A stretch of DNA of 64,000 nucleotides from Anoplolepis gracilipes (Eukaryota; Arthropoda; Insecta; Hymenoptera; Formicidae). Positions 23,488 to 36,846 of this stretch are shown piece after piece. The notes below the pieces were generated by a model. That model did not search any database and was not told the DNA's origin. It worked only from the letters and a program-made list of their open reading frames with translations. The first letter of the stretch is position 1, and the number at the start of each line of letters is the position of its first letter. The stretch covers positions 9,822,501 through 9,886,500 of the forward strand of contig NC_132982.1 in NCBI RefSeq assembly GCF_047496725.1. Reading direction: 5' to 3'. The position numbers and the translations under genes are program-made.

Positions 23488-23518
23488 TCTTCTTCTTCTT
23501 CTTCTTCTTCTTCTTCTT
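23488..23518. repeat. (TTC)n microsatellite
   Basis: About ten tandem TTC units; it creates artificial poly-Leu/poly-Glu frames on the two strands. Confidence 0.9.
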
Positions 23519-24907
23519 TTACATTGTCATCATTTTCCCTCATTATTTTTCTCCATTTTATTAACTCCATCGAGACATTTTTTTGTTATCCATTTTATAG
23601 TACATTATTATATAAATTTACTTTATTTTATTATATACTCTTTATATATTTTTATCCCTTCTTTTTATAGATTACGGGAACGCAACTTGGATTTCTTATT
23701 ATACCTTGCGATATCATTATTATCGCGCAACTTGTATTTTTATTTCCACGTGTATTATTCTCACAGCTTTGCTCTCCTTGAAAAATGCCTCGCTTTGCAT
23801 CCATCTCGACACTTGCTCGATCGTGATCGAGAATGAGTAGGTGTGTCAACGCGAGTGCTGCTTCCGGGGCGAGAAGTGAATCATTGCGCGCTCGCATGCA
23901 ACGAGCTCGCGGAAACAAGTTATATTCTTGTAAATAATTTATAAATAATCCACACAATTTACGTATTATTCATGAAGTCTACGTGTTCGGAAAGATAATA
24001 ATACAGATCGCGCACAGGAAAAAAAAAAAATAAAAAAAAATAAAGAATGGCTACTTGATTAATCGTAGAACAAACACTTTTCTGTTACTCTTTTCTCGCT
24101 CGTTTCATTCAATGTCGTATAAATCTGCAGCCTTGCTGGTCGCGGCGGATTATCTTCGTCCTCATTGCGGCTCGCACTTACACGTCATCTCGTGTACACC
24201 GCCTCGTAAACAAAGCAAACGTGAAAAATTTGCGCGTAATCAACGTTTATCATCCACCGTCTTGCCGTCTTAATAAAGTATGTCCTACGTCATATCACTT
24301 ATGGATACACGTGTCGCTCTACAAGAAACACCTATTAAATCACTTATTTCTGCTTCCAACGTGGAGCTCGTTACTTTTAAAACTTTAAAATAGCAACTTT
24401 AGTCTTAGAAATTTTATACATGTCCCTCTCCCATAATTCACGTCTTTATCCATAAATTCTTTGATCCATTTGTAGAGTGCCTTTTTAAATGAAACTTTTA
24501 AATGCATGTTATGAATAATTTTTAGAAATTACTTAAATTAAAAAATTCTTCAAAAATATAAAGTTTTATTAGAGTAATTTGCAGAAATAATTTTTACTTG
24601 AATTTAAGCTCCGATTATTTGTGTGACTGTATATATATATATATATATATACATCGAAATTGAACGCCTAATTTGCTATATATCTTCAACCAGTTAGGTT
24701 TTCGTAGACTTTTTTTCACGTTACACAACCATTTGTAACCAACCCTAATGGCTTACGATGCGATTAACTCGGCTGCACGCCTCGATATCTGCCCTTACGT
24801 GTACCTGCGAGGCATAGCCAGCTCGATCGTGAATCGGGGCTAACGAAGATAAATATCGGCGCGATATAGGTATCGCAAGTGAGCTAAAACGTTACGACGC
24901 GCGTACG

Positions 24908-24947
<40 letters not shown>

Positions 24948-25391
24948 AAATTCTCTTTATGTGAAACGCAAAATGTCGCTGCAAGACAAACGGTTTGCTG
25001 TCTCGCAACTCCGACTCCGAGCCCGCGAGCGATCGATTTTTAAAAGACGGTCAGCCAAAGTAGAGAGCAATGCACAGTCGAGGGACGATGTATGTACAAT
25101 GCAACGGACGAGGATATGTATACACAAGCCTCGGAAAGGATCGAACCCGTTAACCCGTAGATCCTGTACGTTTTATGGTATGCGATACATGGCACACATT
25201 TTTTATTTATCTTGCCTATCGGAAAACGTGTCAGCTCCTGGCGTTGTCGAATAAGTTCTTTCTTGCTTATTCTGTCGACGACGATAAGTGTGAACGCTTG
25301 TAAATTCTTTTTTTTTTTTTTTTTTTTACTTTTTTTCTTATCAAATGGTGGAAAACGATATGACGATATTATGCCGTCGAGAGAATATAGA

Positions 25392-25395
<4 letters not shown>

Positions 25396-25441
<46 letters not shown>
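25396..25441. repeat. (CT)n microsatellite
   Basis: About 45 bp of CT repeats. Confidence 0.95.
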
Positions 25442-25444
<3 letters not shown>

Positions 25445-26740
25445 TATATAATTACGTACGGTCGTTTGTGACCGGGGTCATTAAGGAAGATGGAGCAGAG
25501 AATCGCAGGAGGAGCCGCAATGAGGGAAACACGGTGACGGAAACTGGAACGCTGTGATCTAAATGCCGAGCTTATTAATGCGCCTGCATTATTATCATTA
25601 GTCATTCCGTTGCAGACCACACGTTTGCCCGGCAATCCGACTTTCCCCCTCACCCTCGCGCCCGCTTCCGCGCGTGCTTACGTAAACGCCCTCGCGATAG
25701 GTGTGAGCAAACAACTCTAAAGCTTATTTCCAAATAACGTCTTGAAAGTACATCTCTAAAAGAACAGAGATTACAAAGCCGTGGGAAGCTCTTTTACATG
25801 TAATTTTTATTTTTTAATTTCAAATTTTAAAGCGCTTTGAAGAGCAAGGTCTTTAATTTGTAAATTTTCGTGTGAAATGGAAATAAGATTGACGAGATCT
25901 GAAAACACGTGGACCGCACGCGTTTTGACAGACGCGTGGTCGACGATGGGTGATCTAAACGAGGATCGCGCTTTATTTATTTCTCGCGGAACGTTCAGAG
26001 ATGGGTGTCACAGAGTCCTCGCTCGGCAAGCACGCATTTACGCATGATTGTGCAATTATTACTGCCAATAACTGTTCCCGATCGAGTCTCGAGAATACGA
26101 TGATGCCGACGTGATGTGTACGGGCCTCTGGTACACGCGCCGCGCGATTTATTATTGCGCCTTATCGTAAAAGAATTGCTCCTGGACGTGGAGAATGGAG
26201 TTTCCCGAAATAAATCGCCTGATTTTTCGTATCGGCCTTAAACAGACCGTATCGTGCGAGGCGAAATAAATTGCATTTAATAAAGCAGCACTCGCGATAC
26301 GTATTAAATTGTATAAATGGTATAAAATTAAGATACAAAGGGAGTAGAATAGACGATGAAATTTAATTGTGAAATATACAACGAATACGCCATTGAGTAA
26401 CAATCAATATTACAAATGTGAAGAACATGGGGGTGGGGGGAGGGAGGGGAGGAGAACGTGTTTCTAATTTTTTAATTAAATTAAGGATAAAATCCGATCC
26501 AAGTACGTAAAGTATTCCAAGATACATCGGGATGATTTGTTATATAATAATATAATATTTCCTCGATACGTACATTTCGCATTATTTCTCGTAGCAACCC
26601 TCAGGACGACGCGAGGGGGTTTTGTTTCGCCGCGCCGTTGTAGCCGGTTAAAAGGATGCAAGAGAAATGAGCTTCTTACGCGAGGAAAATGGAAGAGAAG
26701 CTTTTCGTGGGTTTTTTTTTTTTTTTTTTTTTTTTTCAAT

Positions 26741-26746
26741 TTTATT
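26741..26746 (-). terminator. Candidate poly(A) signal of beta-tubulin
   Basis: AATAAA on the minus strand about 205 bp beyond the stop codon. Confidence 0.4.
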
Positions 26747-26950
26747 TTATGTACTTTCGACGATAGGATACGCGCACGGAAGACAGGGAACAACAAGAGT
26801 GTCGGCCGACGTTGGCTCGGCTACATATTATTTTACACTCTAACGGGACACCGGGGACGACGATATAACTATATAAAGAGGAGCGGAAAGAGGAAGCAGC
26901 AGGTGTACGCGAGCACTCGATAAACATCTTCCGGAGATGGGACAAGATCT

Positions 26951-27331
26951 TCACTTGTCTTCACCTTCGCCTTCCTCCTCCTCGTCGAACTCGCCCTCCT
27001 CGTCGGCGGTCGCCTCCTGATACTGTTGATACTCGGACACAAGATCGTTCATGTTGCTCTCAGCCTCGGTAAACTCCATGTCGTCCATACCCTCGCCGGT
27101 GTACCAGTGCAGAAACGCCTTACGCCGAAACATCGCGGTAAATTGCTCCGATACTCTCTTGAATAATTCCTGGGGGAATGAAATTTCCAGTCTATCGTAA
27201 TGATGTAATAAACCCCCCAAATGTCTATTATTATGAAAAATTTCGCTCCTTTCAAGAGTTTTTCTACAAAGTCGCAGAAAAAAATTGCTCGATAACGTTG
27301 AGATTAAACTTAAAGTTTTGATGAAAAATTA

Positions 27332-27369
<38 letters not shown>

Positions 27370-28206
27370 CAAGCAATTTACGATTAACTCTTTTCGCTCT
27401 GCGATAAGTCGACAAACGAACCTGAATAGCCGTGGAATTGCCGATGAAAGTCGCGGACATTTTCAAGCCCCGCGGAGGTATATCGCAAACGGCGGTCTTC
27501 ACGTTGCTGGGTATCCATTCGACAAAATAGCTGCTATTTTTATTTTGAATGTTGAGCATTTGCTCGTCCACCTCCTTCATTGACATTCTACCGCGAAACA
27601 CTGCGGCCACCGTCAAGTATCTACCGTGTCGCGGGTCGCACGCGGCCATCATGTTCTTCGCGTCAAACATTTGTTGAGTGAGCTCCGGCACCGTGAGTGC
27701 CCGATACTGTTGCGAACCTCTGAAACGTCATTCTTGAATTAGATGATGAAACAGGCAGGTAGAAAATTACACGAACGAAAATTTCCCTTTCTTTCTTTAA
27801 TCCGTTGGGGGGGGAAAAAAAAAAAAAAAGGACAAATCAAATTCACAAAACCTAGAGGTCAAAGGGGCAAAGCCGGGGATAAAGAAGTGCAGTCGCGGGA
27901 AGGGGACCATGTTGACCGCGAGCTTCCTCAGGTCGGCGTTCAGCTGGCCGGGAAATCTCAGGCAGGTGGTGACGCCGCTCAAGGTCGCGCTAACCAGGTG
28001 ATTGAGATCGCCGTAAGTCGGCGTGGTGAGCTTCAGGGTCCTGAAGCAAATGTCGTATAGCGCCTCGTTGTCTATGCAATACGACTCGTCCGTGTTTTCA
28101 ACCAGCTGATGCACCGAAAGAGTGCAGTTGTAGGGCTCGACCACGGTGTCTGACACCTGTGTGTCAAAAGGAAATTACAATATTATATATATATAGAACG
28201 CAACAC

Positions 28207-28240
<34 letters not shown>

Positions 28241-29311
28241 GTATATCGTATACTAACAATAAGTATATACGCATTGTACGCGCGGTATTGTTCTATTAAG
28301 GACAAAAGGTTGCTTTCCGACGGCCGCCCTTTGTCTCGTATCCATTGTACCTTATCCGATGCATGTGCATCGGAAAGACTTTTGGCGTTGCGCCGTGGAA
28401 TACGTCCTCCGGCAATTGCCGATACGCCGAGAATTCGTAAGCGTAACTCTTGCCGCAAAATCCAATCTTACATGCTATTGCCGAAAGTCGTCGTGAGATA
28501 TCGTTCGATCATATATATATATAGGGTGTCTTGAAAGCGCGAATATAAATCCGACGAATTTAAATGAGGGACAAAAAGAAGGAAAGAGGAAAGGCATCTA
28601 TATATATATATATATATATATATTACCTTTGGCGAAGGTACCACGCTAAAAGTCATCATGATCCTGTCGGGATACTCCTCGCGGATCTTGGAGATGAGCA
28701 GGGTACCCATGCCGGCGCCAGTGCCGCCGCCCAGGGAATGCGTGAGCTGGAATCCTTGGAGACAGTCGCAACTCTCGGCCTCCTTACGCACCACGTCCAA
28801 GACGGAGTCGACGAGCTCGGCGCCCTCGGTGTAATGGCCCTTGGCCCAATTATTGCCGGCGCCGCTCTGACCGAAGACAAAGTTGTCTGGCCGGAATATC
28901 TGGCCGAACGGCCCCGAACGGACCGCGTCCATCGTCCCGGGCTCCAGATCGACCAGGATCGCGCGGGGCACATACTTGCCGCCCGTCGCCTCGTTGTAAT
29001 AGACGTTTATCCGCTCCAGCTGTAGATCCGAGTCGCCGTGATACGTGCCCGTGGGATCGATTCCGTGCTCGTCCGAAATCACCTCCCAAAACTGGAGGAA
29101 AGAAAAAAAAAAAAGAAAAAAAAAAGGAAAAAACAAGAGGGTGAGCTTGTTGTTGATTTTTCGCATCGTGGACAATAGATTTTGATCACTGATTTTACTA
29201 CATCTTCAATGACTTTTGAATGCCTGTAAATTACTCAAAGGACCGAAAACGTACCTTGGCGCCAATCTGATTGCCGCATTGGCCCGCCTGGAGATGTGCT
29301 ATCTCGCGCAT
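26951..29311 (-). CDS. Beta-tubulin, 447 aa, five coding exons; axoneme-type tail
   Basis: Exons are 29255-29311, 28627-29091, 27852-28156, 27422-27719 and 26951-27169; phases close and total 447 codons plus stop. The protein is collinear with beta-tubulin throughout. It has the MREI autoregulatory N terminus, LQAGQCGNQIGAK, the GTP-binding signature GGGTGAGMG (about 138-146, Ala variant of the usual GGGTGSG), RFPGQLNADLRKLAVN and WYTGEGMDDMEFTEAESN. The acidic tail is ATADEEGEFDEEEEGEGEDK. It polymerises with alpha-tubulin into microtubules. The EGEF plus acidic residues in the tail is the motif associated with axonemal beta-tubulins, as in Drosophila beta2 (85D). Several core substitutions (MREIA, IMMTFS, EPYNCTLS, FFIPGF) mark it as a divergent isotype rather than the ubiquitous one. 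Testis expression is inferred, not shown. A terminal lysine is unusual. Confidence 0.96.
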
Positions 29312-29747
29312 GTTTGCTAGCTTGTAGCTTTGACTTTGCGAGATCTCCTGTTCGTTAGGAAAAGTCCAAAATCAAGACCTAGTCGTCGTCTGTTTCCGTT
29401 ACCTTGGAAATGCGAACGCTCGCGTATTCCGGTGCGCGATATACGACGCGAGAATGCGAGGAAGCGAGAAACCGCGCGGAGATAAAGCGCCAGAGATCTT
29501 CCACGCGACAAGATTCGTTAGAATTCCGACAAAATCCCTAACCCTAAGAATCGTAACTCGGGTAATTTGGCTGAGGTGCAACTCGCGTTTCCATGGCGAT
29601 GCGACGAGAGCAGCGTGTCTCGGTTCCGCTTCTGTTTCGGGGGAACAATTGAATGTGCCGTTGATGAACAAAAGACTCATACCGCTATATCCGCCCTTAT
29701 CGCGTTCGTCGATTTCGATATAGAATGTCGAGAAGAAATTCGCGAAG

Positions 29748-29787
<40 letters not shown>

Positions 29788-29929
29788 CTTACAATTAGAT
29801 CTTTAATTAAAAATTATTTATTAATTTTAATTTAAATTCTTTTTTTTTTTTTTTTTTTTTTATTATCTTTACAATCAACGATTACAGTTTTCTTAAATAT
29901 TTCTCATTTCTTTTTTTTATCCCGAGCTA
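29312..29929. other. Spacer between innexin 3' end and beta-tubulin 5' end
   Basis: It holds (GA)n at 29748-29784 and poly-T at 29838-29860; the upstream region of beta-tubulin must lie here. No clear TATA box was recognised. Overlapping frames at 29317-29806 on both strands have no motif. Confidence 0.6.
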
Positions 29930-29935
29930 TTTATT
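29930..29935 (-). terminator. Candidate poly(A) signal of innexin
   Basis: AATAAA on the minus strand about 93 bp past the innexin stop at 30028-30030. Confidence 0.5.
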
Positions 29936-30027
29936 AGAATGTCTATCGAATGCTTATTCCTCTAAGGGTGTTTTTAGTCTTGTAAATCGAATTCCACGTA
30001 ATACTACTTAAGCCAGACTAAAGGGAC

Positions 30028-32935
30028 CTAAACAAAGTCTGTAAAACTCTTGGTCGCGAAGGCTTTCGCTATCTCATTAACCAGCTCCCTGTATACGATG
30101 GGATTGACGTTCTGTGCGAGCTGATGCAACAGGAACCAATCGCCGAAGTGGAATACTCGTACGACACGCTCGGCCTTAGATTTCTCAAGAACGCGAACCG
30201 CGCCTCGCAGAAGGTACACTCTTGCCCAAGATTGAGAAAAAACTATGATTCTAGAAAGAGAAATATATATATATATATATATAAATCGATCGCTATATCG
30301 ATTCCAACAATAGTTGTTGTAATTTTCATTCAACTTTTTCTCTGTAGGGTAAACTCGGGTAAGATGGCCATAGTTTTTTACAATTTTAATAGTATTTGGC
30401 ATATTATCTTCACTGAATCTAAAATTACGTAGTATTATCGACATTAAAAGGAAAATATTTCATAGAAATCCATAATATTTATAAAAAAATTGTGAAAACG
30501 AAAATAAAAATTATAGGTCATGTAACAATTTACATATCTTTACAATACGTCTAACGTCCATTACGATAGCTTAACTGTCATTTATTCGACTTTGCAAAAC
30601 TCAAAATATGATATACAATAGATTCACAATATCGTAATTTCGAATAATCTATGCACATAAACTACTGTAAATATCGATTATCTTTGATAATGACTAATGT
30701 AGCGATTATTGAAAAAATTACATCCTATGGCCATCGTACACAGTTTATGATTTATTGTCGCGTTCTCTTCTTAAAAAAAATATAAAGCGGAGATTCGCAA
30801 TTACAAGGTTGAGAAACTGGCGATAGCGACTCGAATAGCTGCCTTGGATTTAATGTTGGCGTAAAATAAATTTCACGAATCGTAATCCGAAATGACATAT
30901 CGCCGACCCGACGCCGTGTGTTCCGCGCAGATGTCGACTAAACTTACGTACCTACCTATAGATTAACGCCAAGCAACCGATGCCCGCGAGAAACACCAGC
31001 CAGAACCAGAGGACGACAAAAATCTTCTCGTTCACCACATTTAACGGGAGTACGCACAGGGCGTCGTGAGTTTGCACCGAACCCGCTGGCCCGAACGTGT
31101 GAATCGTGCACTTGGTCATCTTTGGAAATAGTCGCGCCATAGGATCGACCCTGTCGTGGGGATTCTCCTCTGTGACGAATGCGCTCACCAAGGGCCCGTA
31201 TCCCCTAAACTGTCCCTCCAGAAATATGTCCAACAGATATATCTGTCCTATCTATCGATGAAACAAAATTTTATCACGATAATTTCGCACTTTCTGTGGC
31301 ATCGTTTTTAAAATAAAATTATACCATCGGTAAATTTTTTTTCTCGAAGAACGATATTGATTTTCGTCATCATAAAATCACAACAATCGCGCTAAAACGA
31401 TTGTGTCTTTTAAAATGCTTTTAAAGCTTTCGACAATGTATTTTTCTACGCGCGATACATCGGGGTTTATGTAGCAAAAAAAAAAAAGAAAAAAAAAAAA
31501 GTTTTCAATTGCATTTTTTAAAGGTCTGGATTATCTTGGAGCTCAAGAATTAATTATTCACATTTATTTCCGCGCAATTTCTCTGCGTCTGACGTTAGAA
31601 TCGCGGCCAGCTGATGGAGAATCCTCAAGTATTTTCGCCGAGCTAACAATGAGCAGTCTTATACCTACCGAATTTAAAAAGTTTAAGATCTCGCACACGA
31701 AGAAACGCATAGCGTAAAAGTTGTGACTATGTAGATTCGTCTTGGTAAAATACTCGACGAGTTGCTTCTTCCTCTCCTCGGTCCAAACATCTCTCAGAAA
31801 GGGAGACGCGAGATCTCGCGAAAGAAGGCCTATGGTGCCTCTCTCCCAGATGCCCCATAAAGCACGCGGCATATAAAAAAGGATCGCTTGTAAGCCGAGA
31901 ACGAAGCAGACCTATCCAACAATTACAAAAATTCTTACTCCTCTTATTTCGATTTTTTTTTTTATCCCAAGTTAAATATTTTGGCTTTATTTGAAAGAAG
32001 GGTGAAAAAAGTTACGTATATATATATCTTTTACGAAAAGATTTCAAGTATTATAAAGAAGCTAATTGTAAAAATGAACTTTCAACATAATTACATATAT
32101 ATAAGAATATGTGAGGAGCAAGCGAATCTCTTTCGAATTATTTTCTTTTTTCACGAAGAAAGGAGGAAGACGGAGAAAGAGAGATATTTTTATTTAATTT
32201 AAAATTTTGGTCCTTTTATTGGAAAAACATAAGTGTGTTTTTAGAGAAAACTTTTCTCGCGCTGCCTTTTTCGCGATATTCACGATGCAGATCGCACGAT
32301 ACAAAGCGACGTGGATAACGGGGGGCAGATCTGCGATCTCTATTTCCATTTCCTCCTGCCGCCTTCCGTCCTCCGGACGTTTCCTTCACATTCGTGCGTT
32401 CACGTTTCAGATTTCATTCACGCTCGCGCAATGTGTTTGCATGCGCCGAGAGCCGGGAGCGCCCTGACCATCGGAATGAAGTGCAATCGTTATCATGCAT
32501 CTCGCGTACGTAGGCGAATCGGGGTGTATGTATGTGTGTATGCACTCGATGCGAGAACCTATGCAACCGACCGATTTGATCGCACGTGTGTGCGTTTCTC
32601 GCGCTCGTTCAATTTTTCAGAGTGCCCCATCGAAAAACAATTTAAGCATCTCTTTGACGAATTTCGAGGTCGATCTTTTCCTCGGTGAAAATTTCCCGGA
32701 GAAGTGTCTTACAGAGATACTTCATATCGAATGTAAAGACGCTTGTGAGCTTTTAGCTTTGAAGAGTATATATAAATAGATAAAAAGATCTTTGTATCTG
32801 TTTCGAATAAGTTTAGGATGCTTTGATTTGTCAAAGTTCAACCCTTCGAGCTTTGGAAAAAACTTTTCATTTGAATTTGAATTTTTTTAATTTAATATAA
32901 TAATATACTTGAATCGCGCCAAAGAGAATAAAGAA

Positions 32936-32978
<43 letters not shown>

Positions 32979-33668
32979 GACTTTAATATTGATAATCTGT
33001 CGACGTACGTCTATCTTTTAGTATATAAGACTTTCAATCTGTCTTTCATCTATCGATATGCGCCTATTTATTAATAATCTATCTATAAATTATCGCTTCA
33101 TCCATATTATAAGCGTTCTAAATTCAACTGACCCATTGATAATATCGATGATGACGGGCTTTGTCATCTGGAAGGGCCTGTCCTACGCCAGCACTGGCTA
33201 CACCTCGTCCAGGAATACCCTTCAGGTGTCGAGATACCGTGAACGTACTATATATCCAGCAATACGCATTTACAGGATCTTTGTCTGTTGGGAAAAGATA
33301 TTTATTATTGATAAAAAGTTTGATAAAATTCTGACCGGGGCAATAATGCAAAACGATTTTTAAGCGTTACACTTAATCTTTGCACCCTTCTTGTAAGGAA
33401 GAAAAAGCCAAATTTTTTTTCTTTTTTTTTTTTTTAAAAAATTTAAATATATATACGCGAAGCTCGAAAGGTTAGCCGAATTCGTACCGATGGAACCATC
33501 GGTCATGCAAGAAATCGGTTCGCCGATATACTGCTTGGCAGTTACGAGAATGGTGCAAACGAGCAGCAAGAGAACGGTGAGACGCGAGTGCAGCCTAAAG
33601 ACTACGTTGTCAACACGAACGGATTCTTCTTGCAAAAGGCATTTAATAGGTGCGAAGAGGTCCAGCAT
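30028..33668 (-). CDS. Innexin (Inx2-like gap junction protein), 364 aa, five coding exons
   Basis: Exons are 33488-33668, 33133-33284, 31665-31911, 30956-31247 and 30028-30250; phases close exactly at 365 codons. Innexins form hexameric or octameric hemichannels that pair into insect gap junctions in the plasma membrane. Visible family marks: MLDLFAPIKCLL N terminus, TM1 (about 30-45), first-loop cysteines at 54 and 69 (PISC...AYCWIYSTFTV), the YYQWV signature at the start of TM2 followed by LQAILFYMPRALW, and second-loop cysteines in KCTIHTFGPAGSVQTHDALC. TM4 lies in VVNEKIFVVLWFWLVFLAG, and FGDWFLLHQLAQNV is in the cytoplasmic tail. By eye it is closest to insect Inx2, but several substitutions suggest a paralogue rather than the main Inx2 gene. 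Intron 4 contains a MITE-like element (30350-30747). Confidence 0.95.
30350..30747. mobile_element. MITE-like element in innexin intron 4
   Basis: The left end reads TAAACTCGGGTAAGATGGCC followed by ATAG. The right end, reverse-complemented, reads TAAACTGTGTACGATGGCC followed by ATAG. The terminal inverted repeats agree at about 20 of 23 positions, both ends begin at TA, and the 398-bp interior is AT-rich without ORFs. This is the form of a Tc1/mariner-type non-autonomous element with a TA target site. Confidence 0.55.
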
Positions 33669-35055
33669 GGTTATTATCGCGTGTTCTTTTGTCTCGAATG
33701 CCGCGAAACAAAGCACAATAGAGAAAATTACAACGGGCGTACTTGTGTATTATGCGAAAGAAAATGTTTTTGCAACATCGTCTCTAGGAATAATTTCTAC
33801 ACGTATCATAAAAATATTTTCCCATTCTCTCTTTCATCAAAAATCACATGATTTTTTTTACGTATAAATAATATAATATTAATAAAAAAATATTATTATA
33901 TTAATTATTAATATAATAATATAATATTTTGCTAATGTAGATAGATTTTTAAATGTCTCGATTAAAATTCATCGCTACTTTTTCCATCTGTTGGAATATA
34001 TTCTTTGTCACGTATAGAATTTATCGCAGCAATATTCTAACAATAGCTCTAGAAAATTTAAATTCCATTGCCAAATATTAAATTGATCAAGCGCAAAATA
34101 TATGCAGTATTTGCTATATATATAATAATTTATCAGTTAATTTTTTACACGTAGAAAATTTTTGTTAAAGTTGCAAGACAATTTTTTTGAGTGTATGACT
34201 CAAAATACACGTTGTGAAAGAATTTCGCAAGACTAAAGATTGAGTTAGTGGTATCTGAAATTACGAATGACGCTAAAGCGACAGCCGAAGAATTATTATC
34301 GTCGCGTAAATCATCGAGTAACGATGCCAAAAACTGCTCGATCCGCCTAATTGGTGCGCGTTTAAGCCTCGAGTAGACTCGTCGTAAATCTTGAATGTAA
34401 CGTTCTCCCCTATAATTTTTACTCTCGATGAAAGGAAGAGAAGGAAAAGGAGAAGAAGGAGGAGGAGGCCGGGAGGAGAAAAGCAAAGGAGACCCAAGCC
34501 AACGGTCCTTTTCATTTTTAATTTATTACGTCGAATCCGCGCTCTCGTTCGAGTCCTGAAATCTGTCGAAAGGGGTCCATCGATGTAAAAAAAGTCACCT
34601 CTTTCCTCGGCTCCAAGGATGCTCTTTATTAGTAAAAAATATAGTAATTATGATAATTGTGTTATTATCGCAATTACATGTCGTAGTAAGATGATCGTTA
34701 TACCGTCGATTAAAGATAGCTGCGTTATTAATAATGCACGCGCGTGATGCACGTTACTCGGTCGTGTGTGCGTGTCGTATGGGCGTGCTGTATGAGTCTG
34801 TATGAGCGTGTATGTGTGTCTGTGTGCGTGTGTGTCCACTATTGAGATTGTCGCTAAACCTACATAAATGTTTCGCTATATACAAACAAACACGATCCTC
34901 TAGAGCGCGGCAGCCCCTTTAGGGTCGGCGGGCCAAATCTCTTTCTTGTTCTAATCATAACGACGTCTTCCTCGAGGAGAGCCAATCAACGAATATCAGA
35001 TTAACGGAATTATCCCTTATCGCTGTAATAATCGGCGATACGTGTCTCGCGCGCC

Positions 35056-35057
<2 letters not shown>

Positions 35058-35119
<62 letters not shown>
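35058..35119. repeat. (CT)n microsatellite
   Basis: About 60 bp of uninterrupted CT; a second tract follows at 35208-35251. Confidence 0.95.
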
Positions 35120-35122
<3 letters not shown>

Positions 35123-35205
35123 GTTTATTTTTATTATATTCATTTATATTTTTTTAAATCTCTTAGCGTACCAATTATTTCTAAAAAGCGATCGGCTTTA
35201 TAAAC

Positions 35206-35255
<50 letters not shown>

Positions 35256-35448
35256 CATTTTCTTCGCCTTATTATATACAAACTGTTTGCACTGTCGACG
35301 ATCACATGCATCATAATAGCTGCATATTTAGTAGGCACGCTCATTCGGTGTCATAGAGTCCAGACATCTTGCGAGTCGGCGAAAAGAAATTGTAATTTTT
35401 CTCACTTCTTTTTATTTTTCTTCTTTCTTCAAAGAGACTATAAATAAT

Positions 35449-35451
35449 GCG

Positions 35452-35493
<42 letters not shown>

Positions 35494-35519
35494 TTATTAT
35501 TATTATTATTATTATTATT
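35449..35519. repeat. (ATT)n microsatellite
   Basis: Some 20 tandem ATT units with one interruption. Confidence 0.95.
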
Positions 35520-35959
35520 CTATAATATAATATCTCACAACGGTTGTATTATATTATACCGGTTACAGTATAGTCGCCGAACCTCAAGATGTTAAATCGA
35601 CAAGGCGTGTCACGACCCGTCAAAAGTCACAATCTCTGATTATATCGATTCCCGTCGTTCCCGCCGCGCGTTTCTCTTCAGTATATTTTAAGTCAATTTA
35701 ATTCCATCTTGTTCGCGCGCGCGCGCGCACGCGTCGAGAGAGTTTTGTCTCTCTCGCTCTCTCTCTCTCTCTCTCTCAATAATTCACGAAGCAGGAAAAC
35801 TTTGAGCAACCGCGCTAAGGACTACAATCTCGAAGTCGAAATCTACAACGATCGGTTCGCTGATTTGCGTCTATGGGAGCGGAAAAAAATTAAAAACTCC
35901 ACGTTTTTACCTTGACAATTTTCCAAGGGTAATAAAGTCCTTCTGATAAATGGAACGTG

Positions 35960-36000
<41 letters not shown>

Positions 36001-36781
36001 AAGATATGATGTGATATGTAATTAATTAATTAATTAATTATAAAAATTAATATATCGTATCGTATAATTATTAATTATCGCCTCGTTGATCATCAAAACA
36101 ATTATATAGTCGTTTGAAACTTATCTAACTTTAGCTCTACATCTTCTAATATTTTAAATCATCTTGTCAATATACTTTTCAATTATAACGCCGATAATAA
36201 TGTTTTATAATTAAAGATTGAAGGATACAATTTATTAACACGTGTCGTTGACATTTCTATCTATATCCCATAAGATATCTTGCTATAATCGTTATAGAAA
36301 CGAAAAGATATCGTCATCCGTACATCAGCAATAATCAAAGATAATCCGATTGCCCGAATCTACGATTTCTCTCACGCGAACGATTCTATGGGAACGATCG
36401 AGACGAAGATTATACATATGAAAGTCTACGTCTATGGCAGTGTGTGAAGAAGACGCGAGATAGTAATACGATGAATACAATGCGGCAGTGGCAAATACGG
36501 CTTCTGGTTAGAACTTGGTCGCGTCTGCAAAGGAGGATATTGTATGGACCATTAGTTCCGCGAAACGTGTAAATAGAAGATTGATGATGTGACGGACGTG
36601 GGGGTGGGCGATCGGTGAGCGTCACGCTGACAGTAATACGCGGACACCGCGATAGAGCGATAAGATTCAATCTTTCGCGATTAATGAGCAAACTCGATGT
36701 TTGTTAAATCCGGAAGCATCACATTGGAAAGATAGACTCGTAAGCTTAACGTGTCGGATTTGTCGGCGAATTTGGAAAATG

Positions 36782-36782
<1 letters not shown>

Positions 36783-36842
<60 letters not shown>
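36783..36842. repeat. (CT)n microsatellite
   Basis: About 60 bp of uninterrupted CT repeats. Confidence 0.95.

Positions 36843-36846
<4 letters not shown>

Larger units (their letters stand above)
22825..26740. other. Gene-free region between the cuticle cluster and beta-tubulin
   Basis: It contains GC-rich DNA near 22850-23450, (TTC)n at 23488-23518, (TA)n(TG)n at about 24908-24947, (CT)n at 25396-25441, a G-quadruplex-type run at 26427-26455 and a poly-T tract at 26712-26736. All frames here are short, repeat-driven or overlap on both strands. I see no gene. Confidence 0.6.

Noticed and set aside
25125..25160. GGTTCGATCC-like B box on the minus strand, possible tRNA
   Set aside because: No A box or cloverleaf could be found at the required distance.
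28564..29025. 153-codon frame opposite beta-tubulin exon 2
   Set aside because: It is an antisense shadow of a conserved GC-rich coding exon.
32207..32779. Overlapping plus-strand frames in innexin intron 2
   Set aside because: They lie within an intron of a well-supported gene and show no domain or promoter.
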